A stretch of 64,000 nucleotides of DNA from Rhizobium sp. BK602 (GTDB lineage: Bacteria > Pseudomonadota > Alphaproteobacteria > Rhizobiales > Rhizobiaceae), in contig NZ_JACIBC010000003.1 in the NCBI RefSeq assembly GCF_014195095.1, forward strand, positions 496,001 to 560,000, given 5' to 3'. A program made the position numbers and the translations under genes. A model generated the notes under the pieces. That model was not told the origin of the DNA. It saw nothing but the letters and a program-made list of their open reading frames with translations, and searched no databases. Positions 10,708 through 19,966 of this stretch are shown here, one piece after another (position 1 is the stretch's first letter; each line of letters begins with the position of its first letter).

Positions 10708-11190
10708 ATGCCGCCGACCAAGGCCCCGCCGACTTCCGTGAAGGACATCGATATCGACGTCCTGGAGGATACGCTGAGCTTCTATATCCGCAGCATCAAC
10801 CTCGCCGTTTCGCGCGATCTGGACGAGAAGCTGGAAGGACTCGATGTCGCCCGTGGAACGGGAAAGATCACCACCCTGTTTCTGGTCGACGACAATCCGG
10901 GAATCCGGCCCTCCACCATCGCGCAGCTCATCCTGAAAGACCGTTCGGCGACGGGCCGGCTGATCGAACAAATGGAAGCGCATGGGATTCTCTCGCGCGA
11001 GACGTCGGCGGACGACAGCCGGGCGCAGGAACTCTACATCACGGAAAAGGGTCACGAGCTGGCGAAACGCGTGCGCGCCATCGTCACCAAGCAATCACGC
11101 GAGTTCTTCTCCGACATCACCGACGAAGAACACAGGCTGCTGATCGACATCCTGCGCCGAACCTACCGGCGCATCGTCGCACAATCATGA
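10708..11190 (+). CDS. MarR family transcriptional regulator
   Basis: A 160-residue winged-helix protein. The recognition region is PSTIAQLILKDRSATGRLIEQM (about 70-91), followed by the wing with the DDSRAQELYITEKG pattern (about 100-113), which matches the MarR D-x-R-x3-(L/V)-x-L-T/ITxxG signature. Helical ends would form the dimer interface. Gene order suggests that it controls the SDR, flavoenzymes and importer downstream, probably responding to the substrate or an intermediate. Confidence 0.88.
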   Translation: MPPTKAPPTSVKDIDIDVLEDTLSFYIRSINLAVSRDLDEKLEGLDVARGTGKITTLFLVDDNPGIRPSTIAQLILKDRSATGRLIEQMEAHGILSRETSADDSRAQELYITEKGHELAKRVRAIVTKQSREFFSDITDEEHRLLIDILRRTYRRIVAQS

Positions 11191-11215
11191 GCCGGCCAAC
11201 CATGGGAGAGCGGGC

Positions 11216-11920
11216 ATGAGCATGGGTGAGGAACGGGTCGTCATGATATCCGGCGCCAGCCGGGGGATCGGCGCCGCGCTCGCCGCGGAACTCGCCACCA
11301 GGGGCTGGCGGCTGTCGCTCGGCATGCGCAAGCCGGTTATGCCCGCCTGGGCCGACCCCGCGCGCGTCGCCGTCTTTGCCTATGACGCCATGGACGCTGA
11401 TGCTTCGGTATCATGGACCGGAGAGACGCTCCGCACCTTCGGCCGCATCGACGCCGTTGTCGCCAATGCCGGCATTGGCATCGCGAAGACCGTGATCGAA
11501 GCCGATGATGCCGACCTCGACAATTTGCTCGAAGTGAACGTCAAGGCACCGCGAAGACTTGCCAAATCCGCATGGAGCGCCCTTGCTTCAAGCGGTCGCG
11601 GCCGGGTCATCATCGTCGCTTCGCTTTCGGGAAAACGGGTGAAATCCGCGAAGTCCGGCCTTTATGCCGTCTCCAAATTCGCGGCCGTCGCGCTGGCCCA
11701 TGCCATACGCCACACCGGCTTTGACCTTGGCATCCGCGCCACCGCCATCTGCCCCGGCTTCGTCGCGACCGACATGGCGCGCGGCCTTACGAGCAAGCCT
11801 GATAGCGAAATGACCGATCCGCGCGACCTCGCCCGCATCATTGCCATGCTGATCGACCTGCCGAACGAGGCAAGCGTCGCCGAATTCACCATCAATTGCC
11901 AGCTAGAGGAGTCTTTCTGA
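11216..11920 (+). CDS. Short-chain dehydrogenase/reductase (SDR)
   Basis: A 234-residue classical SDR. Cofactor loop SGASRGIG (12-19), NAG motif VANAGIG (about 83-89), catalytic Ser137, Tyr151 and Lys155 (YAVSK). No cofactor-defining acidic residue is obvious after strand 2 (GMRKP), which hints at NADP. ATG 11216 has GGGAGAG six bases upstream; a second ATG at 11222 is possible. It lies two bases upstream of a flavoenzyme gene, so the two likely act in one pathway. Substrate unknown. Confidence 0.9.
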   Translation: MSMGEERVVMISGASRGIGAALAAELATRGWRLSLGMRKPVMPAWADPARVAVFAYDAMDADASVSWTGETLRTFGRIDAVVANAGIGIAKTVIEADDADLDNLLEVNVKAPRRLAKSAWSALASSGRGRVIIVASLSGKRVKSAKSGLYAVSKFAAVALAHAIRHTGFDLGIRATAICPGFVATDMARGLTSKPDSEMTDPRDLARIIAMLIDLPNEASVAEFTINCQLEESF

Positions 11921-11922
11921 CC

Positions 11923-13254
11923 ATGCCCGGCCCCTATGTGGTCCCCGTTCACGGGGATGCGGAACTGCCCAAGGAAGTCGACGTCGTCGTCATCGGCGGC
12001 GGCATCATCGGCACCTCGACCACGCTGGAACTGGCCGAGCGTGGCCTGCGGGTCGCGCTGTGCGAGAAAGGCGGCATCGGCCAGGAGCAGTCGAGCCGCA
12101 ACTGGGGCTGGGTGCGCATTTCCAGACGCGACCCGCGCGAAGTACCTCTCATGGCGGAAGCCCTGCGCATCTGGAGCACGCTCGACAAGCGTACCGGCCG
12201 CGACACGGGCTACAAGCGCGCCGGCATCATCTTCACCTGCGCCGACGACAAGCAATATGCCGACCACGAGCGCTGGAACCGCAATCTCGAAGGCTATCAG
12301 CTCGACAGCCGCATGATCAGCGGTGCCGAATTCAAGAACCTTTTCCCCGGTTCGCGGATGGACCTCAAAGGCGCGCTCTTTACCGCCGCCGACGGCCGTG
12401 CAGAGCCGCAGCGGGCCGCCCCCGCCATTGCCGAGGCCGCCCGCGACAAAGGGGCTTCCGTCCTGACCGAATGCGCCGTGCGCGGCATCGAGACGGCCGG
12501 CGGCCGGATCTCGGGCGTCATCACCGAGCGAGGCCCGATCGCCTGCAAGGCTGTTGTGCTTGCCGGCGGCGCCTGGTCCAGCCTGTTTGCCGGCATGTTC
12601 GGGCTCGATCTGCCGCAATTGAAGGTGATGAATTCCGTGCTGCGCACCAAGCCGCTGGAAGGCGGCCCCGAACAGGCGATCTGGGCCAGCGGCTTCGCCC
12701 TGCGCAAGCGTCAGGATGGCGGCTACACCATCGCCTCCGGCCACGAAAACATCGTCGACATCGTACCGAAATCCTTCCGCTATGCCGGCAAGTTCCTGCC
12801 GGCGCTGAAGAAGGAATGGCGCTCGCTGAATTTCCGCCTCTCCGGCCGCTTCTTCGACGAAGTGCGCATTCCCGATCGCTGGGCGATGGATGAGGCAAGC
12901 CCCTTCGAATATTGCCGCGTTCTCGATCCGAAGCCCTCCACCAAGCTTTCGAACACCGCACTCGCCAACCTCAAGAAGGCATTCCCGATTTTCGAAAAAG
13001 CCGAGATCGCGCAGCGCTGGGCCGGCTATATCGATGTCACGCCGGACGCCGTGCCGGTGATCGATGCGATCGACAGCATTCCGGGCTTCCATATCGCCAC
13101 CGGCTTTTCCGGCCACGGCTTCGGCATCGGTCCGGCAGCCGGCCGGCTCATGGCCGACATCGTCACCGGCAAGCCGCCGGTGGTCGATCGCAAGAACTTC
13201 CGCTTTTCCCGCTTCCACGATGGTTCGAAGATCGAACTGATCAGTGGTTTCTGA
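11923..13254 (+). CDS. FAD-dependent oxidoreductase, DAO family (first)
   Basis: A 443-residue D-amino-acid-oxidase/glycine-oxidase-type flavoprotein. The N-terminal dinucleotide loop is VVIGGGIIG (22-30), with the ribose-binding Glu48 at the end of strand 2 (CEKG). A C-terminal FAD motif is near GFSGHGFGIGPAAGRLMADI. The SSRNWGWVR segment (about 56-64) is typical of a subgroup found beside amine or opine transporters. An SD AGAGGAG lies at 11904-11910. It likely oxidises a C-N bond of the imported compound; the substrate is not known. Confidence 0.9.
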   Translation: MPGPYVVPVHGDAELPKEVDVVVIGGGIIGTSTTLELAERGLRVALCEKGGIGQEQSSRNWGWVRISRRDPREVPLMAEALRIWSTLDKRTGRDTGYKRAGIIFTCADDKQYADHERWNRNLEGYQLDSRMISGAEFKNLFPGSRMDLKGALFTAADGRAEPQRAAPAIAEAARDKGASVLTECAVRGIETAGGRISGVITERGPIACKAVVLAGGAWSSLFAGMFGLDLPQLKVMNSVLRTKPLEGGPEQAIWASGFALRKRQDGGYTIASGHENIVDIVPKSFRYAGKFLPALKKEWRSLNFRLSGRFFDEVRIPDRWAMDEASPFEYCRVLDPKPSTKLSNTALANLKKAFPIFEKAEIAQRWAGYIDVTPDAVPVIDAIDSIPGFHIATGFSGHGFGIGPAAGRLMADIVTGKPPVVDRKNFRFSRFHDGSKIELISGF

Positions 13255-13332
13255 CCTGCCCGAGCAAAGAAGGCAGCACAACGACGAAAGAGAAGAACAG
13301 CCGAAATCCTACCAACAAAAAGGGGAACGAAC

Positions 13333-15006
13333 ATGTCCGGTAACGATCACGATATGCTGTTGAAACCAACCCGACGCCAAGCATTGACCATGATGGCACT
13401 CGGCGCCTCCGGGTTGATCATGCCCAATATCCTCGGTCGCGGCGAAGCTTTCGCGGCGCCGCCCGCCAAACCGACGGGCCAGCTCGTCATCGGCTTCTCG
13501 CAGGAGCCGACCGTCTTCAATCCGCACCTGATCCACATCGAAGTCGATGAGGGTATCCATTTCAGCGTCTTCGATCCGCTCTTCGTCGTCACCCCGGAGG
13601 GCAAGTTCTCGCCTTCTCTTGCAACGGAAGTCCCGACCGTCGAAAACGGCGGCATCTCGGCCGACGGCCTTCAGTGGAAGATCAAGCTGCGCGACGGCGT
13701 GAAGTGGCATGACGGCACGCCGTTCACCGCCGAAGACGTCAAGTTCACCCTCGAACTCATGGTCGATCCAAATTTCCGCAGCTGGCGCAAGACCGGCCAT
13801 GAACTGGTGCGCGACCTGACTGTCGTCTCGCCGACGGAAATCACCTGGAGGATGGAGAAGCCGTTTGCGCCCTACCCCTCGATCCTCGCCATGACCTTCA
13901 TCGTGCCAAAGCATATCCTCGGCGCGGAGAAGGACAAGAACACCGCCCCCTTCAACAATGCGCCCATCGGCACCGGCCCGTTCAAATGGGTCGAGCGTAT
14001 CCCCGGCGATCACATCACGCTTGCGGCCAATACCGACTATTTCGGCGATGGCCCCTATCTCGAAACCCTGGTCTACAAATATGTTCCCGACCTGACGGTG
14101 CTTTATACGCAGTTCAAGACCGGCGACATCGACGTCGTCGGCCTGCAATGGATCACTCCGGATCACTATGACGAGGCCAAGGGGCTGGATGGCAAGGCCG
14201 TTGCCATCGTGCCGGCCGCCACGGTCGAATCCGTCGGCTTCAACATGGAGCGGCCGCAGTTCAAGGACCCGGCGGTACGCGAGGCGCTCTACTACGCGAT
14301 CGACAAGCAGACGATCATCGACGCGCTCTACTACGGCCTGCCGACACCGACCGAGAGCTACATTCCGCAGCAATCCTTCTATTACAACCCGGACCTGCCG
14401 AAGCAGGAGTTCAGCCCCGACAAGGCCAAGAAAATCCTCGACGACGCCGGCTGGAAGCCCGGACCAGACGGCATTCGCGTGAAGGACGGGGTCAAGCTTT
14501 CCTTCACCAACTCCACCACTGCCGGCAACCATATCCGCGAGCAGGTGCAGCAGTTCATGCAGCAGACCTTCAAGGATATCGGCGTGGAGCTCACCATCTC
14601 CAACCTGCCGCCGGCGGTCATGTGGGGTGACTATTGGACGATGTCGAAGTTCGATTCCGTCATCGTCGGCATCAACTTCCAGACCGGTTCCGATCCCGAC
14701 ACCTCGGATTATTTCCGCTCCACGGCGATCAATGCCAAGGGTGGAGCCGGGCAGAACTCCTGGCAATATGCCAATCCCGAGGTCGACAAGCTTCTGGCGG
14801 AAGGCGGCCAGATCTTCGTGCCGGAGGAGCGCAAGAAGGTCTACCAGAAGATCCAGGAGATCATGCGCCACGACCTGCCCTTCCTGCCGCTCTTCCAATA
14901 CGCGACCGTGCGCGGCCACAAGGTCGGGGTCGAAAACGTCACCCCCAATATCAACGTGCGTATCGACACATGGAACGTCGGCACCTGGTATTGGGCCAAG
15001 GCCTGA
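13333..15006 (+). CDS. ABC transporter substrate-binding protein, DppA/OppA family, Tat-exported
   Basis: A 557-residue family 5 solute-binding protein. The N terminus has a twin-arginine signal (PTRRQALTMMALGASG, about residues 13-28) and a probable cleavage after AFA. Conserved family segments are present: WKIKLRDGVKWHDGTPFTAEDV (about 115-137, partly quoted from the DNA) and the repeated aromatic-rich lobe contacts. It is the binding component for the permeases at 15088 and 16049. The 81-bp gap after it contains a 15-bp-stem hairpin. Ligand may be a peptide, opine or other amine. Confidence 0.93.
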   Translation: MSGNDHDMLLKPTRRQALTMMALGASGLIMPNILGRGEAFAAPPAKPTGQLVIGFSQEPTVFNPHLIHIEVDEGIHFSVFDPLFVVTPEGKFSPSLATEVPTVENGGISADGLQWKIKLRDGVKWHDGTPFTAEDVKFTLELMVDPNFRSWRKTGHELVRDLTVVSPTEITWRMEKPFAPYPSILAMTFIVPKHILGAEKDKNTAPFNNAPIGTGPFKWVERIPGDHITLAANTDYFGDGPYLETLVYKYVPDLTVLYTQFKTGDIDVVGLQWITPDHYDEAKGLDGKAVAIVPAATVESVGFNMERPQFKDPAVREALYYAIDKQTIIDALYYGLPTPTESYIPQQSFYYNPDLPKQEFSPDKAKKILDDAGWKPGPDGIRVKDGVKLSFTNSTTAGNHIREQVQQFMQQTFKDIGVELTISNLPPAVMWGDYWTMSKFDSVIVGINFQTGSDPDTSDYFRSTAINAKGGAGQNSWQYANPEVDKLLAEGGQIFVPEERKKVYQKIQEIMRHDLPFLPLFQYATVRGHKVGVENVTPNINVRIDTWNVGTWYWAKA

Positions 15007-15016
15007 TCGTCCCGTT

Positions 15017-15051
15017 CCAGCCCTTCGACCCGTGAAGGGTCGAAGGGCTGG
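15017..15051 (+). terminator. Strong intercistronic hairpin between binding-protein and permease genes
   Basis: A perfect 15-bp inverted repeat, CCAGCCCTTCGACCC (15017-15031) and its complement (15037-15051), with a 5-nt loop GTGAA. No U-tract follows, so a transcript-stabilising or attenuating hairpin is more likely than a full terminator. It starts 10 bp after the binding-protein stop. Confidence 0.8.
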
Positions 15052-15087
15052 CTGCTTCCCGCCTCGCAACCATCGGAGACGAATGCC

Positions 15088-16038
15088 ATGCTGCGCTATC
15101 TCCTCAGTCGCCTGTGGCAGAGCCTGATACTGCTGCTGCTCGTATCGATGATCGGCTTTGCCGTCCTCACCCTCGCCCCTGGTGGACCGTTGTCGCAATA
15201 TACGCTGACGCCGGGCATGACCAAGGAAGCGCTCGACCGGATCGCGGCGCAGATGGGCCTCGACCGGCCGCTGCCGATCCAATATCTCGACTGGCTGCGA
15301 CATCTGCTGATGGGCGATTGGGGTCATTCCTATCGCGACAACCAGCCGGTGCTGTCGATCATTCTCGGCCACCTCTTCGCGACGTTGCTGCTGATGGGCA
15401 CGTCGATGGTGATCGCCATCGCGGTCGGCACCTGGATCGGCATCAAGGGCGCCACCAAGCGCTATTCGATCTTTGACTATAGCGCCACGATCGGCGCCAT
15501 GGTGGCGCTATCGATCCCGACCTTCTGGTTCGGTCTCGTCGCCATCTACATTTTCTCACTGAAGCTGAAGTGGCTGCCGGCCGGCAACATGTACACGGTC
15601 GGCAACGGCTCGTTCAGTGACTATGCGATCCATCTGATCATGCCGAGCCTGGTGCTCGCGCTCGTCAACATCGCGGTCTGGAGCCGCTACATGCGCACCG
15701 CCACGCTCGAGGTCATCAACCAGGATTTCGTGCGCACCGCCAAGGCCAAGGGTCTCTCGCCCCGGCGCGTCCTGATGCGCCATGTCGTCGGCAATGCCCT
15801 GTTGCCGATGATCACGCTCGCCGGCCTGCAACTGCCGACGATCCTCGGCGGCGCGCTGGTGGCCGAGACGGTCTTCACCTGGCCGGGAATGGGGCGTCTC
15901 TTCCTCGACAGCCTCGGCTATAGCGACTACCCGGTCGTCATGGGCCTATTGATGTTCTCGGCAATCTTCGTGCTGATCGGCAATCTGCTCGCCGATCTGC
16001 TCATTGCCTTCGTCGATCCACGCGTCCGGCTAGGTTAG
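15088..16038 (+). CDS. Peptide-type ABC transporter permease, DppB/OppB family
   Basis: A 316-residue inner-membrane protein. It has the family's N-terminal helix and LTLAPGGPL segment, a periplasmic region with LGL/MGLDRPLPIQYLDWL, and the EAA-type loop around FVRTAKAKGLSPRRVLMRHV. The C-terminal ETVFTWPGMGRLF motif is diagnostic of DppB-like permeases. It is followed after 10 bp by its DppC-like partner. Confidence 0.94.
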   Translation: MLRYLLSRLWQSLILLLLVSMIGFAVLTLAPGGPLSQYTLTPGMTKEALDRIAAQMGLDRPLPIQYLDWLRHLLMGDWGHSYRDNQPVLSIILGHLFATLLLMGTSMVIAIAVGTWIGIKGATKRYSIFDYSATIGAMVALSIPTFWFGLVAIYIFSLKLKWLPAGNMYTVGNGSFSDYAIHLIMPSLVLALVNIAVWSRYMRTATLEVINQDFVRTAKAKGLSPRRVLMRHVVGNALLPMITLAGLQLPTILGGALVAETVFTWPGMGRLFLDSLGYSDYPVVMGLLMFSAIFVLIGNLLADLLIAFVDPRVRLG

Positions 16039-16048
16039 GAGAAACGCC

Positions 16049-16948
16049 ATGTCTTCCTCCTCCCCCGCAACTCTTTCCCAATCCGTCTTCGCCCATTCGC
16101 GCTGGTGGCAAAATCGCACGCTGCGTCGCTTCATGCGCCACAGGCTCGCGCTGCTCGGCGTCGCGATGATCACGCTCATCGTGCTTGCCTGCCTGTTCGG
16201 ACCGTCGCTGCTCCCCTATGACGAACTCTATATCGACCTACGTGCCCGTTTCGCGCCGCCCTTTACCGCCGGCTACCATATTTTCGGCACCGATCCGCTC
16301 GGTCGCGACGTTGCCGTGCGCCTGTTCATGGCGGGCCGGATTTCGCTTCTGGTCGGCTTCTTCGCGATGGTGCTCAGCACGTTGATCGGAACGGTAATCG
16401 GCGTGGTCGCCGGCTATTACGGCGGACGCATCGGGACAGTGCTGATGCGCTTCGTCGATGCCTTCCTGTCGTTTCCGGGCATCTTTCTGCTGCTGGCGCT
16501 GGCCGCCTTCATCAAGCCGAGCCCCTTCATGATCACCGTCATCATCGCGGTCACGAGCTGGATGGAGACGGCGCGCATCGTCGAGGCAGAGGTGCGGTCG
16601 CTGCGCGAACGCGACTTCGTGCTGGCCGCCCGCATGCTCGGCCTCTCCAACAGATGGATCATGTTTCGCGAGCTGCTGCCGAACGCCATCGGCCCGATCA
16701 TCGTCGCCGCCACGCTGACGGTCGCCCGCGCCATCCTGCTGGAAGCCTATGTCAGCTTCCTCGGCTACGGTATCCAACCGCCGCTTCCGAGCTGGGGCAA
16801 TATGCTGAACGGCGCCCAGCAATATCTGGCAAGCGCCCCCTGGCTCGCCATCGTTCCCGGCGTCGCCATCACGCTGGCGGTCACCAGTTTCAACTTCATC
16901 GGCGACGGCCTGCGCGACGCGCTCGACGCGCGCAGCGATCTCCACTGA
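16049..16948 (+). CDS. Peptide-type ABC transporter permease, DppC/OppC family
   Basis: A 299-residue membrane protein with the DppC hallmark FGTDPLGRDV (about 80-89) after the first helix, an EAA loop near RERDFVLAARMLGLSNRWIMFRELLPN, and the C-terminal FNFIGDGLRDALDAR motif. An SD TAGGAGAAA precedes ATG 16049. Forms the heterodimeric channel with the preceding protein. Confidence 0.94.
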   Translation: MSSSSPATLSQSVFAHSRWWQNRTLRRFMRHRLALLGVAMITLIVLACLFGPSLLPYDELYIDLRARFAPPFTAGYHIFGTDPLGRDVAVRLFMAGRISLLVGFFAMVLSTLIGTVIGVVAGYYGGRIGTVLMRFVDAFLSFPGIFLLLALAAFIKPSPFMITVIIAVTSWMETARIVEAEVRSLRERDFVLAARMLGLSNRWIMFRELLPNAIGPIIVAATLTVARAILLEAYVSFLGYGIQPPLPSWGNMLNGAQQYLASAPWLAIVPGVAITLAVTSFNFIGDGLRDALDARSDLH

Positions 16949-16961
16949 GAAGGGCTAGACG

Positions 16962-18284
16962 GTGACGGTCTTTTCTCCCTTTGCCACCACGCTCTGGTAT
17001 GCGACCGCCACTCCCGCTCCGGCCACGACGCCGCTCGAGGGCCGCGTGGATGCCGATGTCTGCGTGGTCGGCGGCGGCTATACCGGTTTGACGACCGCGC
17101 TTGCGCTCGCCAAGGATGGCGTGCGCGTCGTGTTGCTGGAGGCGCAGGAGGTCGGCTTCGGCGGCTCGGGCCGCAATGCCGGTCATTGCACGCCGACCTT
17201 CACGCATTACAGCTTGCCGGAACTGCGTCACATGCTCGGCGAACCCTGGGCCGAGCGCCTGATCGCCCGCCAGACCCGTGCCAACGATCAGGTCTCGACC
17301 ATGATCCGGCATTATCAGATCGAATGCGAATGGCAGCAAAACGGCTATGTGATGGGTGCGCAGACACCGAAAGCGGTCGAGACGCTTGAGGCGAAAGCCC
17401 GCGACTACAATGCCGTCGGCGCCCGCACCCGGGTTCTCGATAAAAGCGAAGTGGAAGCGATCACCGGCAGCCCCCGCTTCTTCGGCGGCTGGCTGCATGA
17501 GGAAGGCGGGCACCTCAATCCGCTCGGCTATGCGCGTGGCCTGGCGCGCGCCGTCCTGCAGGAAGGCGGCCACGTCTACACGCGCTCGCCGGTGACGGGC
17601 TGCGAGCGCGAAGGCAGCGGCTGGGTCGTGAAGACCGAAAAAGGCTCCGTAGTTGCTGACAAGGTCATCTTCGCCACCGGCGCCTATACGGTCGGCGGCT
17701 GGCCCAGGCTCGACCGCACCTTCAAGATCCAGAGGGTCTTCGTGGCGGCGACCCAGCCTCTCTCCGAGGACGAGCGAATGAGCGTCCTGCCGCAAAACAC
17801 CACGATCCATGACGGCCGCGGCGATATCTATGTCTACAAATACAATGCCGAGGGCCGCATCGTCGCCTCGATGTTCCCGATGGGACGGCGCGGACGCGAT
17901 CTCGCCTATACGCATCGGGTGATGTCGGACCGGCTGCGCTGGCTGCACCCGCAGATCAGGCAGGATATCCGTTGGGACTTTCTCTGGTTCGGCGAACTCG
18001 ACATGCAATACCGGACCGTGCCGCGGCTCTACGATCTCGCGCCCGGCGTCGTTGCGCTAACAGGGCTGTCCGGCCGTGGCGTGCCGACAGGCAGCATGCT
18101 GGGCGGCATCCTGTCCGAATGGGCCAAGGGCGTGCCGGACAAGGATCTGGCGCTGAAGATCGAACCGCTTTCGGCCGCGCCCTTCTATATGGGATTCGCG
18201 CCGCAGATGACGCTGCGCTATTACCGCGTCGCCGACTGGGTCAGGGCGAAGCTTTCGGGCGCGCCCTTGCCACCACACGCCTGA
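16962..18284 (+). CDS. FAD-dependent oxidoreductase, DAO family (gamma-glutamylputrescine-oxidase-like)
   Basis: A 440-residue flavoprotein starting at GTG 16962, 13 bp after the permease gene. The FAD loop VVGGGYTG (35-42), Glu60 (LLEAQ) and the GFGGSGRNAGHCTP segment (about 65-78) match the PuuB/ordL-like branch, which oxidises amines and N-substituted amino acids. The C-terminal FAD motif GLSGRGVPTGSMLGGIL is present. With the first flavoenzyme and the importer it suggests degradation of an amine or opine-like compound. It is the last gene of this + strand block. Confidence 0.9.
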   Translation: MTVFSPFATTLWYATATPAPATTPLEGRVDADVCVVGGGYTGLTTALALAKDGVRVVLLEAQEVGFGGSGRNAGHCTPTFTHYSLPELRHMLGEPWAERLIARQTRANDQVSTMIRHYQIECEWQQNGYVMGAQTPKAVETLEAKARDYNAVGARTRVLDKSEVEAITGSPRFFGGWLHEEGGHLNPLGYARGLARAVLQEGGHVYTRSPVTGCEREGSGWVVKTEKGSVVADKVIFATGAYTVGGWPRLDRTFKIQRVFVAATQPLSEDERMSVLPQNTTIHDGRGDIYVYKYNAEGRIVASMFPMGRRGRDLAYTHRVMSDRLRWLHPQIRQDIRWDFLWFGELDMQYRTVPRLYDLAPGVVALTGLSGRGVPTGSMLGGILSEWAKGVPDKDLALKIEPLSAAPFYMGFAPQMTLRYYRVADWVRAKLSGAPLPPHA

Positions 18285-18332
18285 CCGTCGCTCGTGACGC
18301 CTAGCCCATGCATCGTGGACTATGGCACATGG

Positions 18333-19964
18333 TCAGGTCCCGGAAAATAATGCACGGACGTCCCTTTCAGCGCGCTGCAGCCGCTCGAACGCCACATAGC
18401 GCTTCTCATGAAGGGCAGCGACCTGACCGCCTGCGGGGGCGAAGACCTCGGAAAACCGCGACATCGCATGCATAGCCGCATCCAGCGACGGATAGCGGCC
18501 GGAGGCGAGCGCCCCCAGCATGGCCGCCCCCAGAAGCACCGGCTCCTCGGTGTCGGTCACGGCGACGGGGACATTGGTCGTGTCGGCGAGGATCTGGCGC
18601 ACCAGATTGCTTTGCGCCGCCCCGCCGCTCGCAACGATCGTATCGATGCGCATGCCATTGGCGGCAAGCGTTTCGATGAGCTGGCGCAGGCCGTAGCCGA
18701 TCCCGCAAAGACCGGCGATGTAGAGGGACACGAGGTCGGAAATGTCGTTTTCAAGGCCGAGCCCGGCGATGACAGCCCTTGCCTCGGGATCGGCATGGGG
18801 AGACCGATTGCCGAGAAACTCCGGCACGACATGGATCGACCGCGCAAGCGCTACGGCCTCTTTCGGATCAGGGCTCAGTTCGGTCGCCTGCCGCTCCAGC
18901 CAGCCGACCAGTGACAGGCCCGCGGCTTTGGCCTTGGAGGCAGCTTCGGCGGCGGCCGGATGCATGGTGACGAGATGATCGATCGCCGCACCCGCTGCGG
19001 ACTGGCCTCCCTCCGTCAGCCACAGTCCCGGCACCATGGCCGAATAATACGGTCCCCAGACACCATCGACGAAGACCGGCGCCTCATTGGACGCCATGGA
19101 GCAGGCGGAGGTTCCGAAGATATAGGCGAGACGGCTTTCGAGATGGACCTTGCCATCCGTCCCCGCAGCACCGAGCGTCCCGATCCCGCCGGCATGGGCA
19201 TCGATCAGCGATGCGGCCACCGGCGTGCCGGCCGCAAGGCCGAGATCGTGAGCGGCATTTTCGAGCAAGCCGCCGCCTAGGGCGGAGCCGGGATCGACGA
19301 TATCGGTTCCGATCCTTGCAAAATCCTCATCGGCCAGCTCGGCCAGACCGATATCCCGGAAATAGGCCGCATCCCAGCGCTTCTCATGCGCGAGATAGGT
19401 CCATTTGCAGGTGACGGTGCAAACCGAGCGGCTGAGCGAGCCGGTCGCCCGCCATGTCAGATAATCGGCGAGATCGAAGAAATGATCGGCGGCGGCGAAG
19501 GATTGCGGCAGGTTCCGCTTCAGCCAGAGGAGTTTCGGCGTCTCCATCTCCGGCGAGATGCGCCCGCCGACATAGCGCAGCACCTCATGATCGCCGGCAT
19601 TGATCTCCGCCGCCTCGCCGGCGGCGCGATGATCCATCCATACAATGATGTTGCGGGCGGGATCGCCGGAAGGGCCGACCGCGACGGGCGAACCATCGGC
19701 CTTGACGGCAACCAGCGAGCAAGTCGCATCGAAGCCGACGCCCGCCACCTCGGAGGCACTGATGCCCGCCTCGGCAACGGCCTCGCGGACGCTGCCGCAG
19801 ACCGCCTGCCATATCTGCTCGCTCGACTGCTCGACGACATGTCCGGCCTCGTGCCAGATGGTGATCGGCCGCTTTGCCGAGCCCCGCAGCCTGCCGGCAC
19901 CGTCGAAGACGCCTGCCCTTGCGCTGCCGGTGCCCACATCGATGCCAACGAAATAAGCGGTCAT
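18333..19964 (-). CDS. rbtK: D-ribulokinase, FGGY family
   Basis: A 543-residue FGGY-family pentulose kinase that should phosphorylate D-ribulose to D-ribulose 5-phosphate. The N-terminal phosphate loop is GIDVGTGSARAGVF, followed by EQSSEQIWQAV, VGFDATCSL, WMDHRA and SPEMETPKLLWLKRN, all close to the Klebsiella ribitol-operon kinase as I remember it. IDAHAGGIG and ASGGAAQSN are the usual FGGY motifs in the second half. Start choice: ATG 19964 is used; a GTG at 19970 overlapping the previous stop is possible. It is the last gene of the ribitol operon. Confidence 0.9.
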   Translation of the reverse strand: MTAYFVGIDVGTGSARAGVFDGAGRLRGSAKRPITIWHEAGHVVEQSSEQIWQAVCGSVREAVAEAGISASEVAGVGFDATCSLVAVKADGSPVAVGPSGDPARNIIVWMDHRAAGEAAEINAGDHEVLRYVGGRISPEMETPKLLWLKRNLPQSFAAADHFFDLADYLTWRATGSLSRSVCTVTCKWTYLAHEKRWDAAYFRDIGLAELADEDFARIGTDIVDPGSALGGGLLENAAHDLGLAAGTPVAASLIDAHAGGIGTLGAAGTDGKVHLESRLAYIFGTSACSMASNEAPVFVDGVWGPYYSAMVPGLWLTEGGQSAAGAAIDHLVTMHPAAAEAASKAKAAGLSLVGWLERQATELSPDPKEAVALARSIHVVPEFLGNRSPHADPEARAVIAGLGLENDISDLVSLYIAGLCGIGYGLRQLIETLAANGMRIDTIVASGGAAQSNLVRQILADTTNVPVAVTDTEEPVLLGAAMLGALASGRYPSLDAAMHAMSRFSEVFAPAGGQVAALHEKRYVAFERLQRAERDVRALFSGT

Positions 19965-19966
19965 GG

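Noticed and set aside
13309..15372. 687-codon open frame on the minus strand
   Set aside because: It is exactly antisense to the Dpp-type binding protein gene and the permease start. Its product is Arg/Asp/Gly-rich without family motifs; long antisense frames are expected in high-GC DNA.
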